Assembly (NCBI RefSeq): GCF_018882385.1
Contig: NZ_JACVON010000002.1
Span: 248,001-312,000 of the forward strand
DNA length: 64,000 nt
DNA from: Polynucleobacter sp. 30F-ANTBAC
Lineage (GTDB): Bacteria > Pseudomonadota > Gammaproteobacteria > Burkholderiales > Burkholderiaceae
Direction of reading: 5' to 3'
A program made the position numbers and the translations under genes. Numbering within the stretch: the first letter of the stretch is position 1; each line of letters opens with the position of its first letter. Positions 47,703 through 63,440 of the stretch are shown here, one piece after another. The notes below the pieces were generated by a model. It saw only the letters and a program-made list of their open reading frames with translations. It did no database searches and had not been told where the DNA came from.

Positions 47703-48836
47703 TTAAGCGTTCTGACGAATCACTTGACCGCTTTGACACATCAAGCAGGCAGTAACGATATCGTCATCAGTTGGGATAGCAAGTTTTGCTTCTGAATTAA
47801 TGATGAGTTTCATGAAATCCATCAAGTTACGAGCATATAGCGCAGAAGCATCTGCTGAGACCATGCTGGCTAAGTTGGTGTAACCAACTAATTTGACGCC
47901 ATGTTTCACAACAATTTTGTCAGTTTCAGTGAGTGGGCAGTTGCCTGCACCGTTTTCACCTTTACCGGCTGCCAAATCGATCACCACAGAGCCTGGCTTC
48001 ATTTGCTGAACTGTTTCAGCATGAAGAAGCGTTGGAGCTTTACGACCTGGGATAAGCGCTGTAGCAATCACGATATCTGCTTGTTTGGCACGTTCTGCAA
48101 CAAGTGCTGCTTGACGTTGCATCCAAGAAGCGGGCATTGGGCGAGCATAACCACCGACGCCTTGAGCAATTTCACGCTCTTCATCTGTTTCATAAGGCAC
48201 ATCAACAAACTTAGCACCCAATGATTCAATTTGTTCTTTTGCTGCAGGGCGAACGTCGGAAGCTTCAATCACTGCACCTAAACGCTTGGCTGTAGCAATC
48301 GCTTGAAGACCTGCTACACCAGCACCTAGAATTAATACGCGAGCAGCTTTAACGGTACCTGCTGCAGTCATTAACATCGGCATGAAGCGCTGATATTCAT
48401 TGGCTGCAACCATCACAGCTTTGTAACCAGCAATGTTGGCTTGAGAAGATAAAACGTCAAGACTTTGAGCGCGAGTTGTACGTGGTGCTGCCTCCAAAGC
48501 AAAAGCAGTAATGCCTTTGGCTGCCATAGCTGCATTATTCGCGTTATCAAACGGATCAAGCATGCCGAGTAAAACAGCATTTGTTTGCATTTGTGCTAAT
48601 TCAGAGCTGTTAGGGGCTCTGACTTTAAGAACTAATTCAGCACCAAGTGCATCACTTGCTGAACCAATCGTTGCACCAACTGCTTCGTATGCTGAATCGG
48701 GTTGACTACTAGCAGTTCCTGCGCCACTTTGAACGACAACTGTATGACCGCTACTAATGAATTTCTTCACAGTTTCTGGTGTGGCAGCAACGCGCGTTTC
48801 GTTAGCCTGAGTTTCTAAGGGCACGCCAATGCGCAT
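47703..48836 (-). CDS. pntAa: NAD(P) transhydrogenase alpha subunit, NAD-binding part (PntAa)
   Basis: A 377-residue cytoplasmic NAD(H)-binding subunit. It opens MRIGVPLETQANETRVAATPETVKKF and has the NAD fold VLILGAGVAGLQAIATAKRLGAVIEASDVRP, with the conserved GKRAPTLL-type segment near IPGRKAPTLL. A GGGAGAAT site precedes the ATG. It is the first gene of pntAa-pntAb-pntB and is divergent from mnmA across ~154 bases of AT-rich promoter DNA. Confidence 0.97.
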   Translation of the reverse strand: MRIGVPLETQANETRVAATPETVKKFISSGHTVVVQSGAGTASSQPDSAYEAVGATIGSASDALGAELVLKVRAPNSSELAQMQTNAVLLGMLDPFDNANNAAMAAKGITAFALEAAPRTTRAQSLDVLSSQANIAGYKAVMVAANEYQRFMPMLMTAAGTVKAARVLILGAGVAGLQAIATAKRLGAVIEASDVRPAAKEQIESLGAKFVDVPYETDEEREIAQGVGGYARPMPASWMQRQAALVAERAKQADIVIATALIPGRKAPTLLHAETVQQMKPGSVVIDLAAGKGENGAGNCPLTETDKIVVKHGVKLVGYTNLASMVSADASALYARNLMDFMKLIINSEAKLAIPTDDDIVTACLMCQSGQVIRQNA

Positions 48837-48990
48837 GGGATTCTCCCTGTTATTTTATAAAGGGTTAAGATTACTATAACTTAGACTTTTTTTCTAACCT
48901 CATTTAGCCCTTATTTCTCAAAATATCCTAATTTGAGCTATTTTGATAAGTCTTTTTTAAATGAGGCGGTAATTTATTTTAAATACACTT

Positions 48991-50115
48991 ATGACAATTC
49001 CACTAATTGATCCTGGTTTTTTGCAATCTGCACCTGTGCTCCCTCCTGCCACAGTTGTGATTGGTATGTCTGGTGGAGTTGATTCATCTGTTGCTGCGTG
49101 GATTTTGAAGCAGCAAGGGTACAAGGTCATTGGCTTGTTCATGAAAAACTGGGAGGATGATGACAACAGTGAATATTGTTCTTCACGCCAAGACTGGTTG
49201 GATGTCGTTTCTGTCGCTGATTTGATTGGAATCGATGTTGAGGCCGTTAATTTTGCTCATGAATACAAAGATCGAGTTTTTGCTGAATTTTTAAGAGAGT
49301 ATTCAGCTGGGCGCACGCCTAATCCGGATGTTTTATGTAATGCAGAAATTAAGTTCAAAGCGTTTTTAGATCATGCGATGAGCTTGGGGGCAGAAGCAAT
49401 TGCGACAGGCCACTATGCTCAAACAGCTAGGGTTCAGGATGAGGTGCACCTCTTAAAAGCAATCGATGAAACCAAAGATCAAAGTTACTTTCTGTATCGT
49501 TTAAGTCAACAACAGTTAAAGCATGTGATTTTCCCCCTGGGCGGTATCAGAAAAACATTGGTTCGAGAAATTGCTCAAAGTATTGGTTTGCCTAATGCTG
49601 CTAAAAAAGATTCCACGGGTATTTGTTTTATTGGCGAGCGACCGTTCAGAGATTTTTTGAATCGTTATTTACCCAATCAACCGGGTCCTATTAAGATCGA
49701 AGACGGTCAAGTTGTTGGTGAGCATATAGGCTTGGCCTTTTACACCTTGGGGCAACGTAAGGGTATTGGCATGGGTGGTAGTAAAGATGGCAATGGCGAC
49801 CCTTGGTTTGTAGCGAAGAAAGACATGGCGAGTAATACACTCTTTATTGTTCAAGGGCACGAGCATCCGTGGTTATTAAAGCCCACGCTTGTAGCATCTC
49901 AAATCAGTTGGACCTCCGATACGCCGCCAGCTTTAGGGGCTTACACAGCGAAAACTAGATACAGACAAGTTGATGGGCCGTGTGTCTTGAGCAGCCTCAA
50001 TCCAGAGTCGTTCTCATTGAGTTTCGATGAAGCCCAGTGGGCTGTCACACCAGGGCAATCGGCTGTTCTATATGATGGACAGCGCTGCTTAGGCGGCGGC
50101 ATCATTACTGCCTAA
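48991..50115 (+). CDS. mnmA: tRNA-specific 2-thiouridylase MnmA
   Basis: MnmA places the 2-thio group on wobble uridine of Lys, Glu and Gln tRNAs. The PP-loop SGGVDSS is at 27-33; the catalytic cysteines are C116 (in VLCNAEIKF) and C212 (in [12 protein letters not shown]). A 374-residue protein with a C-terminal beta-barrel ending [18 protein letters not shown]. It is convergent with a GST gene, with 20 bases between stops and no obvious terminator. Confidence 0.97.
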   Translation: MTIPLIDPGFLQSAPVLPPATVVIGMSGGVDSSVAAWILKQQGYKVIGLFMKNWEDDDNSEYCSSRQDWLDVVSVADLIGIDVEAVNFAHEYKDRVFAEFLREYSAGRTPNPDVLCNAEIKFKAFLDHAMSLGAEAIATGHYAQTARVQDEVHLLKAIDETKDQSYFLYRLSQQQLKHVIFPLGGIRKTLVREIAQSIGLPNAAKKDSTGICFIGERPFRDFLNRYLPNQPGPIKIEDGQVVGEHIGLAFYTLGQRKGIGMGGSKDGNGDPWFVAKKDMASNTLFIVQGHEHPWLLKPTLVASQISWTSDTPPALGAYTAKTRYRQVDGPCVLSSLNPESFSLSFDEAQWAVTPGQSAVLYDGQRCLGGGIITA

Positions 50116-50135
50116 GTATTGGAAATGCTTAAAAA

Positions 50136-50747
50136 TTACTGTGGTGGTGACGTTTCAGAAAATGCTGGTCGGCTCATCATTTTTAAGTAGAAACGATTGA
50201 GGTTCTCATATTGTTTCTGCCACTCTAATTCTGGGAATCTAAAGACCAAGTAATCTAGGGCGCAACCGACTGCAATATCTGCCAAGCTAAGTTTGTTAGA
50301 AAAACACCATTCGTTATTTCCGATATTTTTGGATAGTGCAGCTAGTGCAGTATGGACTTTACCCATTTGGCGGTCATACCAGGCTTGAGATTGTTCATTC
50401 TCTGGGCGCCAAGTCTTTTCTAATCTAGCCAGAATTGAGGCATCCAAAATGCCATCTGCTAAAGCTTCCCAAGTTTTGACTGCTGCACGTTCTTTGCCAG
50501 AGTCAGGGATAAGTCGGTTAACCGGACTTAGAGTATCGGCATATTCAACAATAACCCTTGAGTCAAAAATAGGCTCACCATCATCTAAAACCAGGCAAGG
50601 GATCTTACCTAGCGGGTTGTTTTCCATGATTTGGGTCTCTTGCGCCCATACATTTTCAAGAGCAAAAGGGAGTTCAATCTTCTTTTCAGAGAAGACAATC
50701 CTAACCTTGCGGACATAGGGGCTGGTGAGGGATCCAATAAGTTTCAT
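50136..50747 (-). CDS. Glutathione S-transferase family protein
   Basis: A 203-residue protein with a thioredoxin-like N-terminal domain (MKLIGSLTSPYVRKVRIVFSEKK, NPLGKIPCLVLDDGEPIFDSRVIVEY) and a helical C-terminal domain (LSLADIAVGCALDYL). The Ser in SPYVRK is the usual site for glutathione activation in this beta-type group. I start at the ATG at 50747; a frame extended upstream is not family-like. Substrate unknown. It lies between mnmA and purB. Confidence 0.9.
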   Translation of the reverse strand: MKLIGSLTSPYVRKVRIVFSEKKIELPFALENVWAQETQIMENNPLGKIPCLVLDDGEPIFDSRVIVEYADTLSPVNRLIPDSGKERAAVKTWEALADGILDASILARLEKTWRPENEQSQAWYDRQMGKVHTALAALSKNIGNNEWCFSNKLSLADIAVGCALDYLVFRFPELEWQKQYENLNRFYLKMMSRPAFSETSPPQ

Positions 50748-50818
50748 GGGCGCAAGTATAGCTATTTCGCCCTTCCTTCGCAGAAGGACTAAAATCACGT
50801 TTTAAGTGATTTTTTTAG

Positions 50819-53553
<2,735 letters not shown>

Positions 53554-53630
53554 ATGAGTTTTGACATATTTAGCTGCTTTGAATGAGTCAAGTAGAATGA
53601 TCCTTAATTACTCCATATGAGGCACAAATC

Positions 53631-54080
53631 ATGAAAAAAATCCTTGTAATGAATGGCCCCAATCTCAATTTATTGGGTACCAGAGAGCCTGAAAAGTACG
53701 GTGATAAAACATTGGCTGATGTCGAAGCTTTGTGCTCAGAGATGGCTAATAAACATCACTACGCCGTTGATTTTTTTCAAAGCAATCATGAGGGTGAGTT
53801 AATTGAAAAAATTCATGAGGCTGGCAAATTATTTAAGGCTGGCGAGCTAAAGGGCGTTGTTTTTAATCCAGGTGCTTATACGCATACGTCGATTGCATTG
53901 CATGATGCGATTGCTGGTGTGGGTGGGTTACCAGTCATTGAGGTGCATATTTCAAATGTATATGCCCGTGAAGCCTTCCGTCATCAGTCCTACGTTTCTC
54001 CCGTTGCTGTCGGTGTATTGGCTGGTTTTGGTATATCTGGTTACGGTATGGCAATCGAGGCACTGATTTCTAGACCCTAG
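53631..54080 (+). CDS. aroQ: 3-dehydroquinate dehydratase type II
   Basis: AroQ carries out the third shikimate step. The family opening VMNGPNLNLLGTREPEKYG has the catalytic tyrosine, with VDFFQSNHEGELIEKIHEA, NPGAYTHTSIALHDAI and EVHISNVYAREAFRHQSY. Length 149 residues is exact for type II. It stands between waaA and a bidirectional terminator. Confidence 0.97.
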   Translation: MKKILVMNGPNLNLLGTREPEKYGDKTLADVEALCSEMANKHHYAVDFFQSNHEGELIEKIHEAGKLFKAGELKGVVFNPGAYTHTSIALHDAIAGVGGLPVIEVHISNVYAREAFRHQSYVSPVAVGVLAGFGISGYGMAIEALISRP

Positions 54081-54123
54081 CCTCTACCGTTTCAAGTTAA
54101 AGGAATGTTCGAGTAAGAACAAT

Positions 54124-54151
54124 AAAAAAGGAGACCGAAGTCTCCTTTTTT
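54124..54151. terminator. Bidirectional terminator between aroQ and secF
   Basis: AAAAAAGGAGAC (54124-54135) and GTCTCCTTTTTT (54140-54151) form a twelve-base-pair stem with a CGAA loop, with A and T runs that serve both convergent genes. Confidence 0.92.
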
Positions 54152-54152
54152 A

Positions 54153-55130
54153 TTAAACCTGTGCCCCAAAGTTCGGATCGTCCGGTTTTTGGTTGTCGTT
54201 AGCGGTTTTACTATCGACCTTAATGAGGTCTTCGCGTTTAACACCTAACCACATGGCTAAAGCTGCTGCCACGAAAACAGAAGAGTAAATACCAAACAAG
54301 ATACCGATCGTTAGAGCTAATGAGAAGTAGTAAAGGGTTGGGCCGCCAAATAGCAACATGGCTAACACCATCATTTGCGTACTGCCGTGCGTAATGATTG
54401 TTCTACTCGTGGTGCTGGTGATCGCATTATCAATAACAGCAATCGTGCTCATTTTTCTATGTTTGCGGAAGTTTTCACGAATACGGTCAAAAATAACTAC
54501 AGACTCATTGACGGAGTAACCTAAAACAGCCAGAACAGCAGCTAGAACAGATAGTGAAAATTCCCACTGGAAGAATGCAAAAAAGCCAAGAATGATCACA
54601 ACGTCATGGAGGTTGGCGATGATGCCGGCTAGAGCAAATTTCCACTCAAACCGAATGGATAGGTAAATAACAATGCCCAACACAACAAATAGCAGGGCTA
54701 GTAGACCATCTGTGGCAAGTTCTTTACCCACTTGAGGCCCCACAAACTCGACACGTTTGAGGGAGACGTCAGCATGGGATGCCTTGAGGGTTTCCAAAAC
54801 AACACCGCTTTGTTGTGATGATGAGATTGCTTCGCCAGCAGCATTTTTTTGGAGCGGTAAACGAATTAAAACGTCCTTAGAGCTACCAAAGTTTTGCACC
54901 TGAACATCTTGGTAGCCTAGCTTGGTTAAGTCGCTCCTGATCGAGTCTAAAGGAGCGGCTTGGGAGTAGCTGATCTCCATCACTGTGCCACCTGTAAACT
55001 CAACGGACAAATGAAGACCTTTGTAAGCTAAGAAAAATACAGCAGCAAAAAACGTTAAGGCGGAAATCAAATTTAGCACCAAAGCATGGCGCATAAATGG
55101 GATATCACGACGGATGCGGAAAAATTCCAT
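54153..55130 (-). CDS. secF: Protein translocase subunit SecF
   Basis: SecF with SecD uses the proton gradient to complete protein export. About six membrane helices, with the motif FTGGTVMEISYSQ after helix 1, VEFVGPQVGKELATDGLLALLFVVLGIVIYL, and YSVNESVVIFDRIRENF. A 325-residue protein. It follows secD by 14 bases. The stop lies at the bidirectional terminator. Confidence 0.96.
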   Translation of the reverse strand: MEFFRIRRDIPFMRHALVLNLISALTFFAAVFFLAYKGLHLSVEFTGGTVMEISYSQAAPLDSIRSDLTKLGYQDVQVQNFGSSKDVLIRLPLQKNAAGEAISSSQQSGVVLETLKASHADVSLKRVEFVGPQVGKELATDGLLALLFVVLGIVIYLSIRFEWKFALAGIIANLHDVVIILGFFAFFQWEFSLSVLAAVLAVLGYSVNESVVIFDRIRENFRKHRKMSTIAVIDNAITSTTSRTIITHGSTQMMVLAMLLFGGPTLYYFSLALTIGILFGIYSSVFVAAALAMWLGVKREDLIKVDSKTANDNQKPDDPNFGAQV

Positions 55131-55144
55131 GGTCTTGATTCCTT

Positions 55145-57001
55145 TTATTCAGTTGGGCGCCAAACTTGGCCAATTGATATTTTCTGTAACTTCTTCTGAC
55201 GACCGTACCAAAGATTGGCAATGCCTCTTGCAAAGAAAACAGCAGAGAACATCGACGTCAAAATACCTAGACTATGAACTACAGCAAAACCTCTTACTGG
55301 GCCAGAGCCAAAAGCTAATAGAGCAATACCTGCGATAAGAGTCGTGATGTTGGAGTCAAGAATAGTTCCCCAAGCACGATCAAAACCCGTTGCAATCGCT
55401 GCTTGTGGTGTAGCTCCGGCTCTTAACTCTTCACGAATGCGTTCATTAATTAAGACGTTGGAGTCGATCGCCATACCTAGGGCAAGTGCCATCGCAGCAA
55501 TACCTGGCAAGGTGAGTGTGGCTTGGAGCATCGAAAGAAGCGCTACCAATAAGAAAAGGTTAACGGCTAAGGCAATAACCGAAAAAGCGCCAAACAGAAG
55601 GTAGTAGGCGATCATGAAAATAGCGATGGCGCAGAACCCGTAGATAACCGAGTTAAAGCCTTTAGCGATGTTATCAGCGCCAAGGCTTGGTCCGATGGTA
55701 CGTTCTTCAATGATTTCCATTGGGGCTGCCAAAGAACCTGCTCTGAGCAGAAGGGCTAAGTCATTAGCACTTTCCGTGCTAGGTTGACCTGTAATTTGGA
55801 ATTTGGCACCAAACTCGCCTTGAATGGTGGCGACTGTTAATACTTCGCCGCGACCTTTTTCAAACAAGATCATGCCCATTGGCTTACCAATGTTTTCACG
55901 AGTTATTTCCTGCATTACACGACCGCCCACAGAATCAAGTGTGATGCTAACGGCTGGACGCTGATTGGAGTCAAATCCTGCGGAGGCGCTAGTAATACGA
56001 TCCCCGCTAAAAATTACAGAGCGTTTGAATACAACTTGACGACCGTCGCCAGTTTTAAAAACATCAGCTCCTGGAGGGGGTGTCTCACCTGATAGGAGGT
56101 AAGTTTTAACAGGGTCAGCTAAGCGAGACTCCAGGGTGGCTGTGCGACCAATAATATCCTTAGCACGGGCTGTGTCTTGAACGCCAGGTAACTGAACAAT
56201 AATGCGATCTTGACCTTGTTGCTGAATCACAGGTTCAGCAACGCCAAGTTCATTGACGCGGTTATGCAAGGTGGTGATGTTTTGTTTGACGGCGTTTTCT
56301 TGCACTTCTTTAAGTGCGCTATCTTTAAATTTACCAACTAATCTGAATCCATCGGCTGATTTTTCAACGTTGAAATCTAAATCAATTAAATTTTTAGTGA
56401 GATGAAGTCTTGCTGCGCTTGCATCGTCTTGGTTAGGAAAGCGAACAACGATTTGATCATTTTGACGTTCAATGCCATTGTGGCGAATAGACTTTTCGCG
56501 TAATTGCGAGCGCGTATCGGTAGTTAGGCTTTCAAGCTTCTTTTGTAGGGCGCCACGCATATCTACTTGTAGTAGGAAGTGAACGCCACCACGAAGATCA
56601 AGACCAAGATACATTGGCATAGCACCCATGGAGCTTAACCATGCTGGTGTATTTGAAATAAGGTTGAGAGCAACAACGTATGTAGGATCATTGCCATCCG
56701 GATTTAAAGACTTTTGTAAAACATCTTTAGCTTTAAGTTGATTATCGGTATTGGTCAATCGAATTTTGATTGTGCCGTTGTTGCCAGCTCGTTCAAATTG
56801 AATACCTTTTGTCTCGATATTGGCTTGAGCAAGCAGTTTTGTTACCCGTTCTTGTGTCGCCAAATCAATCTTGACAGTGGCTTTACCCGCTGAGATTTGT
56901 ACAGCTGGAGCTTCCCCAAAAAAGTTTGGGATGGTGTAGGTTCCTCCAATTAATAGAGCAACTACGATAACAAGGTACTTCCACAGCGGGTAACGGTTCA
57001 T
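55145..57001 (-). CDS. secD: Protein translocase subunit SecD
   Basis: SecD has an N-terminal helix, a large periplasmic P1 region (~25-440) and five C-terminal helices. The motif MYLGLDLRGGVHFLLQVDM follows the anchor, and GPSLGADNIAKGF, LALGMAIDSNVLINERIREELR and AWGTILDSNITTLIAGIALLAFG follow. Length 618 residues is normal. yajC precedes it by 11 bases, so yajC-secD-secF is one operon. Confidence 0.97.
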   Translation of the reverse strand: MNRYPLWKYLVIVVALLIGGTYTIPNFFGEAPAVQISAGKATVKIDLATQERVTKLLAQANIETKGIQFERAGNNGTIKIRLTNTDNQLKAKDVLQKSLNPDGNDPTYVVALNLISNTPAWLSSMGAMPMYLGLDLRGGVHFLLQVDMRGALQKKLESLTTDTRSQLREKSIRHNGIERQNDQIVVRFPNQDDASAARLHLTKNLIDLDFNVEKSADGFRLVGKFKDSALKEVQENAVKQNITTLHNRVNELGVAEPVIQQQGQDRIIVQLPGVQDTARAKDIIGRTATLESRLADPVKTYLLSGETPPPGADVFKTGDGRQVVFKRSVIFSGDRITSASAGFDSNQRPAVSITLDSVGGRVMQEITRENIGKPMGMILFEKGRGEVLTVATIQGEFGAKFQITGQPSTESANDLALLLRAGSLAAPMEIIEERTIGPSLGADNIAKGFNSVIYGFCAIAIFMIAYYLLFGAFSVIALAVNLFLLVALLSMLQATLTLPGIAAMALALGMAIDSNVLINERIREELRAGATPQAAIATGFDRAWGTILDSNITTLIAGIALLAFGSGPVRGFAVVHSLGILTSMFSAVFFARGIANLWYGRQKKLQKISIGQVWRPTE

Positions 57002-57012
57002 GCTTAGCTTTC

Positions 57013-57333
57013 TTAGATAGCTTTAATGGTGCCTTTGGGCAATACAGCAGTCACTGCATTTCTCTGCATTTTCACTTCTGTGCCAGGTACTAATTCAACA
57101 GTGATGTATTGATCTTTAATATGAGTCACTTTACCCATCAAGCCACCAGCAGTAACAACTTCGTCGCCAACAGCCAAAGCTTCAATCATCAATTTAACTT
57201 CTTTTTGGCGTTTCATTTGTGGGCGAATCATCACGAAATACAAAACCACAAACATCAAAATCAAAGGCAAGAAGCCCATAATGCCGCCAGCTTCACCGCC
57301 GGCAGTTTGTGCATAAGCGTTACTAATAAACAT
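57013..57333 (-). CDS. yajC: Sec translocase accessory protein YajC
   Basis: A 106-residue single-pass protein with one helix (LPLILMFVVLYFVMIRPQMKRQKE) and a small cytoplasmic domain (GDEVVTAGGLMGKVTHI). It is the family-standard preprotein translocase accessory factor before secD. The N-terminus MFISNAYAQ is typical for betaproteobacterial YajC. tgt lies 29 bases upstream. Confidence 0.96.
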   Translation of the reverse strand: MFISNAYAQTAGGEAGGIMGFLPLILMFVVLYFVMIRPQMKRQKEVKLMIEALAVGDEVVTAGGLMGKVTHIKDQYITVELVPGTEVKMQRNAVTAVLPKGTIKAI

Positions 57334-57362
57334 TATTTATCCTCCAAGTAGAAAGGAGAATT

Positions 57363-59554
<2,192 letters not shown>

Positions 59555-59586
59555 CGAGATACCGTAGGAACAGTAAGATTCTAAAC

Positions 59587-61656
59587 ATGGTTAGTAAATC
59601 TAGTTCAAATCCTCTCGAAAAGTTAGGTCTGCATTCCTCTTTGGACTGTGCCTTGCACTTGCCTATTCGCTACGAGGATGAAACCAAATTATCAACGATT
59701 GCCTCAGTTATTAATAGTTTTGGGGTTATCTCAGCTCAAGTTCAAGGTTATGTGATCCGCCAAGAGGTGATGTATCGCCCTCGAAGACAGTTGCTGGTCG
59801 TTATTAAAGATGATGCGGGCAATGAATTATTTTTACGATGGTTGAATTTCTACCCTAGCCAGCAAAAGCAAATGGCAGTGGGTCAGCATTTGCGCGTTCG
59901 AGGTGATGTGCGCGATGGTTACTATGGGCCTGAGATGGTTCATCCAGTCGTTAAAGCATTGCCACCTGATGCGCCTTTGCCTAACAACTTAACGCCTGTC
60001 TATTCAACGACGGCGGGGGTTAGTCAGTTAAGTATTCGTAAAGCGATTGATAAAGCATTTAAAGATGCAAATTTAGAGTCCTTATTTTCAGAAATATTTC
60101 CCAAGGACATCTTAAAGAATTGTTTTCCTGGTTTGGATTTGCCAAATTTATGGCAAGCCATTCATACATTGCATCACCCAAGTCGCAGCGATGATATGGA
60201 ATCGATACAGAATCGCACTCATCCGGCTTGGCGCAGAATTCAAATTGAGGAGTTGCTCGCGCAACAAATTTCATTGCAGCAGGCCAGAGCTAAACGCTTG
60301 AGTCGTCGTTCTGTGCAAATGAATCTCAAGCCCAAAAAAGATGGGATCTTGGAAAAGTTTTTACTTCAATTGCCTTTCCAGTTAACTGGGGCGCAACAAA
60401 GAGTTTGGCAAGATTTACTTGCTGACTTAGCGCAACCCTACCCAATGAATAGGTTGTTACAAGGGGATGTGGGCAGTGGAAAGACCATCATTGCCGCATT
60501 AGCGGCCATGCACTGTTTGGATCATGGGTACCAGGCAGCCATCATGGCGCCTACAGAGATCTTGGCTGAGCAGCATTACAGAAAGTTATCGGCTTGGCTG
60601 GAGCCGATGGGTATAGAGATAGTTTGGTTAACAGGTTCCTTAAAGGCCAAAGATAAAAAAGCAGCTCAAGCTGCGATTGCCAGTGGTGAGGGTCGCTTGG
60701 TTATTGGTACTCATGCATTGATTCAAGAAGGGGTTGAGTTTGCTCGACTAGGGTTGGCTGTGATTGATGAGCAACATCGTTTTGGTGTGAAGCAACGCTT
60801 ACAACTCCAACAAAAAATTGATGATGTTGAAATAGATTGTCATCAGCTGATGATGTCTGCAACGCCTATCCCAAGAACTCTGGCGATGACGTTTTATGCA
60901 GATTTAGAAGTTTCGGTGATTGATGAGTTGCCCCCGGGAAGAACGCCGGTTGTCACCAAGTTAATTAAAAGTGATCGGCGTGATGAGGTTGTTGCTGGGT
61001 TATCGGAGCAGCTCAAGTTGGGGCGCCAAATTTACTGGGTTTGCCCATTGATTGAAGAGTCAGAGGTTCTGCAGTTGCAAACTGCAGTGGACACCTATGA
61101 ATCATTGCAGCAAGCTTTACCCGGTATTCAAGTCGGCCTTGTTCATGGGCGCCTAAAGGCGGATGAAAAAAATGCCGTTATGCAAGCCTTTGTTGCTGGG
61201 GAGATTAAGGTGCTGGTGGCAACGACGGTTATCGAGGTAGGTGTTGATGTGCCCAATGCATCGCTCATGGTGATTGAGCACGCTGAGAGATTTGGTTATT
61301 CCCAGTTGCATCAACTTCGTGGACGAGTGGGCCGTGGTTCAGCTCAATCCATTTGTATTCTTTTGTATAGCTCCCAATTGTCGATGGCGGCTAAAGAGCG
61401 ACTTCAAACGCTAAGAGAAACTCAAGACGGTTTTGTTATTGCTGAGAAAGATTTGGCATTAAGGGGCCCTGGGGAGTTGTTAGGTGCAAAGCAGTCGGGT
61501 GATGGCATGTTGCGTTTTGTTGATCTGCAAAATGAACATGACCTGATAGAAAAAACAAAAGCACTATCGGTTCAGTTATTGAATCACTATCCAGAGGTCA
61601 GTCAAAAGCATTTGGAGCGATGGTTGGGGCATCGTGCTGATTTCTTAAAAGCTTGA
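59587..61656 (+). CDS. recG: ATP-dependent DNA helicase RecG
   Basis: RecG regresses stalled replication forks and processes branched DNA. The 689-residue enzyme has a wedge/OB domain (~15-150), then helicase motifs: [13 protein letters not shown], Walker [46 protein letters not shown], and [24 protein letters not shown]. oxyR follows 12 bases later. It pairs with recA earlier in the window as DNA-repair machinery. Confidence 0.97.
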   Translation: MVSKSSSNPLEKLGLHSSLDCALHLPIRYEDETKLSTIASVINSFGVISAQVQGYVIRQEVMYRPRRQLLVVIKDDAGNELFLRWLNFYPSQQKQMAVGQHLRVRGDVRDGYYGPEMVHPVVKALPPDAPLPNNLTPVYSTTAGVSQLSIRKAIDKAFKDANLESLFSEIFPKDILKNCFPGLDLPNLWQAIHTLHHPSRSDDMESIQNRTHPAWRRIQIEELLAQQISLQQARAKRLSRRSVQMNLKPKKDGILEKFLLQLPFQLTGAQQRVWQDLLADLAQPYPMNRLLQGDVGSGKTIIAALAAMHCLDHGYQAAIMAPTEILAEQHYRKLSAWLEPMGIEIVWLTGSLKAKDKKAAQAAIASGEGRLVIGTHALIQEGVEFARLGLAVIDEQHRFGVKQRLQLQQKIDDVEIDCHQLMMSATPIPRTLAMTFYADLEVSVIDELPPGRTPVVTKLIKSDRRDEVVAGLSEQLKLGRQIYWVCPLIEESEVLQLQTAVDTYESLQQALPGIQVGLVHGRLKADEKNAVMQAFVAGEIKVLVATTVIEVGVDVPNASLMVIEHAERFGYSQLHQLRGRVGRGSAQSICILLYSSQLSMAAKERLQTLRETQDGFVIAEKDLALRGPGELLGAKQSGDGMLRFVDLQNEHDLIEKTKALSVQLLNHYPEVSQKHLERWLGHRADFLKA

Positions 61657-61668
61657 TATCCTCTCGTT

Positions 61669-62586
61669 ATGACACTTACCGAATTTAGATATATTGTGGC
61701 GGTGGCCAGGGAGCGACACTTTGGCAGAGCTGCTGAAGCATGTTTTGTTTCTCAACCGACACTTTCCGTGGCCATCAAAAAGCTTGAGGATGAACTGAGT
61801 GTTCAGATTTTTGAAAGGTCGGGTGCTGAGCTAACCATTACAGCCTTGGGTCAAGAGATTATTCATCAAGCTCAAAAAGTTTTGGAAGAAGCGCAAGTCA
61901 TCAAGCACTTGGCTCAGCATGGTCAAGATCCTCTTTCAGGGCCGGTGAGATTGGGCACGATTTACACCATCGCGCCTTACTTATTGCCTAAGTTGATTTC
62001 TAAAAGTCGAGAGGTGCTACCCAAAATGCCTCTCTATTTGCAGGAGAACTTTACGGTTCGATTGCTAGAGCTACTCAAGCAAGGGGATATTGATGCGGCC
62101 ATCTTGGCCGAACCTTTTTCTGAAAGTGGTCTAGAAGTTATTCCTTTATATGATGAGAGCTTGGTGGTGGCTATTCCCGTAGGTCATCCTTGGGAAAGTA
62201 CACCGGTGATTCAACACGCTGACTTACAGTCTCAAGCAACACTCCTATTGGGTCAGGGACATTGTTTCCGTGATCATGTATTGGATATTTGCCCTGATAT
62301 GCAAAGAACACAACGTAGTGAAGATTTGAGTGGTTTTGAGGGGTCATCGTTAGAGACCATTCGACAAATGGTAGCCGGTGGCATTGGCATTAGTGTTTTT
62401 CCTATTACATCTGTTAATGATCAAGTAAACCCTAATAGCCTCATTAAATATGTACCTTTTGCAGCACCAACACCTAAGAGACGCGTGGTCTTAGCTTGGC
62501 GAAAAAGTTATGCCAGATCTACAGCTATGTATGCCTTGGCTGATGCAATTAAGTCATCCGGTTTATCTGGAGTTGATTATTTATGA
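61669..62586 (+). CDS. oxyR: Hydrogen peroxide sensor OxyR (LysR family)
   Basis: A 305-residue LysR-type regulator. The N-terminal winged helix reads MTLTEFRYIVAVARERHFGRAAEACFVSQPTLSVAIKKLE. The redox pair of OxyR is present at the E. coli positions: C199 in GHCFRD and C208 in LDICPD, nine residues apart. Peroxide would oxidise C199 and link it to C208 to activate the protein. recG-oxyR-ubiA order fits betaproteobacteria; the stop overlaps ubiA by four bases. Confidence 0.94.
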   Translation: MTLTEFRYIVAVARERHFGRAAEACFVSQPTLSVAIKKLEDELSVQIFERSGAELTITALGQEIIHQAQKVLEEAQVIKHLAQHGQDPLSGPVRLGTIYTIAPYLLPKLISKSREVLPKMPLYLQENFTVRLLELLKQGDIDAAILAEPFSESGLEVIPLYDESLVVAIPVGHPWESTPVIQHADLQSQATLLLGQGHCFRDHVLDICPDMQRTQRSEDLSGFEGSSLETIRQMVAGGIGISVFPITSVNDQVNPNSLIKYVPFAAPTPKRRVVLAWRKSYARSTAMYALADAIKSSGLSGVDYL

Positions 62587-63437
62587 TGTCTGGCAAGTTG
62601 GCAGACTATCTCGCGCTTATTCGGTTTGATAAGCCAATAGGCACGCTGTTAGTTTTATGGCCAACTCTTTGGGGTTTGTGGTTGGCAACCGATGGTCACC
62701 CAAGCTTTTCTTATTTGTTAATTTTTATCGTAGGTACTTTTTTGATGAGAAGTGCTGGTTGCGCTATTAATGATTTTGCAGATAGAGATTTTGATCGGCA
62801 TGTTGAGCGAACAGAAAATCGACCTTTAACTTCTGGAAGGATTAAACCCTGGGAAGCTTTAATGGTGGCGGCTGTTTTGGCTCTAGTGGCATTTCTACTC
62901 ATCTTGCCATTAAATACATTTACTAAGTTGTTATCGTTTCCCGCACTCATGGTGGCGATTATTTACCCGTTTACAAAACGATTCTTTGCAATGCCTCAAG
63001 CGGTTTTGGGTATCGCTTTTTCGTTTGGTATACCGATGTCCTTTGCGGCAGTTCAAAATGAGATACCGTCTTATGCATGGGTATTGGTGTTAGCTAATAT
63101 AGCGTGGGCTATTGCTTACGATACAGCTTATGCCATGGTGGATAAGAATGATGATCTGAAGCTTGGTATTAAGACCTCGGCCATTACTTTTGGCTCGTAT
63201 GATGTGATGGCTGTTTTAGCCTGCTATGGGCTATTTTTTGCAGGATTCGCCTACATCGCTATCTCGCAAAACTTCAGCACTATTTTTTGGGTTTTTTGGT
63301 TGGCTGGTTTAGGGTTGGTGTTTCATTATTTTCAGTTGATCAGAACGCATGATCGCGCCAAGTGCTTTCAAGCCTTTTTACAGAATAATTGGCTAGGAGC
63401 ACTTTTTTTTATAGCGATTGCTAGCTCGCAAAACTAG
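62583..63437 (+). CDS. ubiA: 4-hydroxybenzoate octaprenyltransferase UbiA
   Basis: UbiA attaches the prenyl chain to 4-hydroxybenzoate in ubiquinone synthesis in the inner membrane. Eight to nine helices; the prenyl diphosphate motif NDFADRDFDRHVERTENRPLTSG and the second aspartate site YDTAYAMVDKNDD are present. The ATG at 62583 overlaps oxyR (ATGA); the next ATG at 62586 is also possible. Length 284 residues. It is convergent with proC, three bases apart. Confidence 0.96.
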   Translation: MMSGKLADYLALIRFDKPIGTLLVLWPTLWGLWLATDGHPSFSYLLIFIVGTFLMRSAGCAINDFADRDFDRHVERTENRPLTSGRIKPWEALMVAAVLALVAFLLILPLNTFTKLLSFPALMVAIIYPFTKRFFAMPQAVLGIAFSFGIPMSFAAVQNEIPSYAWVLVLANIAWAIAYDTAYAMVDKNDDLKLGIKTSAITFGSYDVMAVLACYGLFFAGFAYIAISQNFSTIFWVFWLAGLGLVFHYFQLIRTHDRAKCFQAFLQNNWLGALFFIAIASSQN

Positions 63438-63440
63438 GGT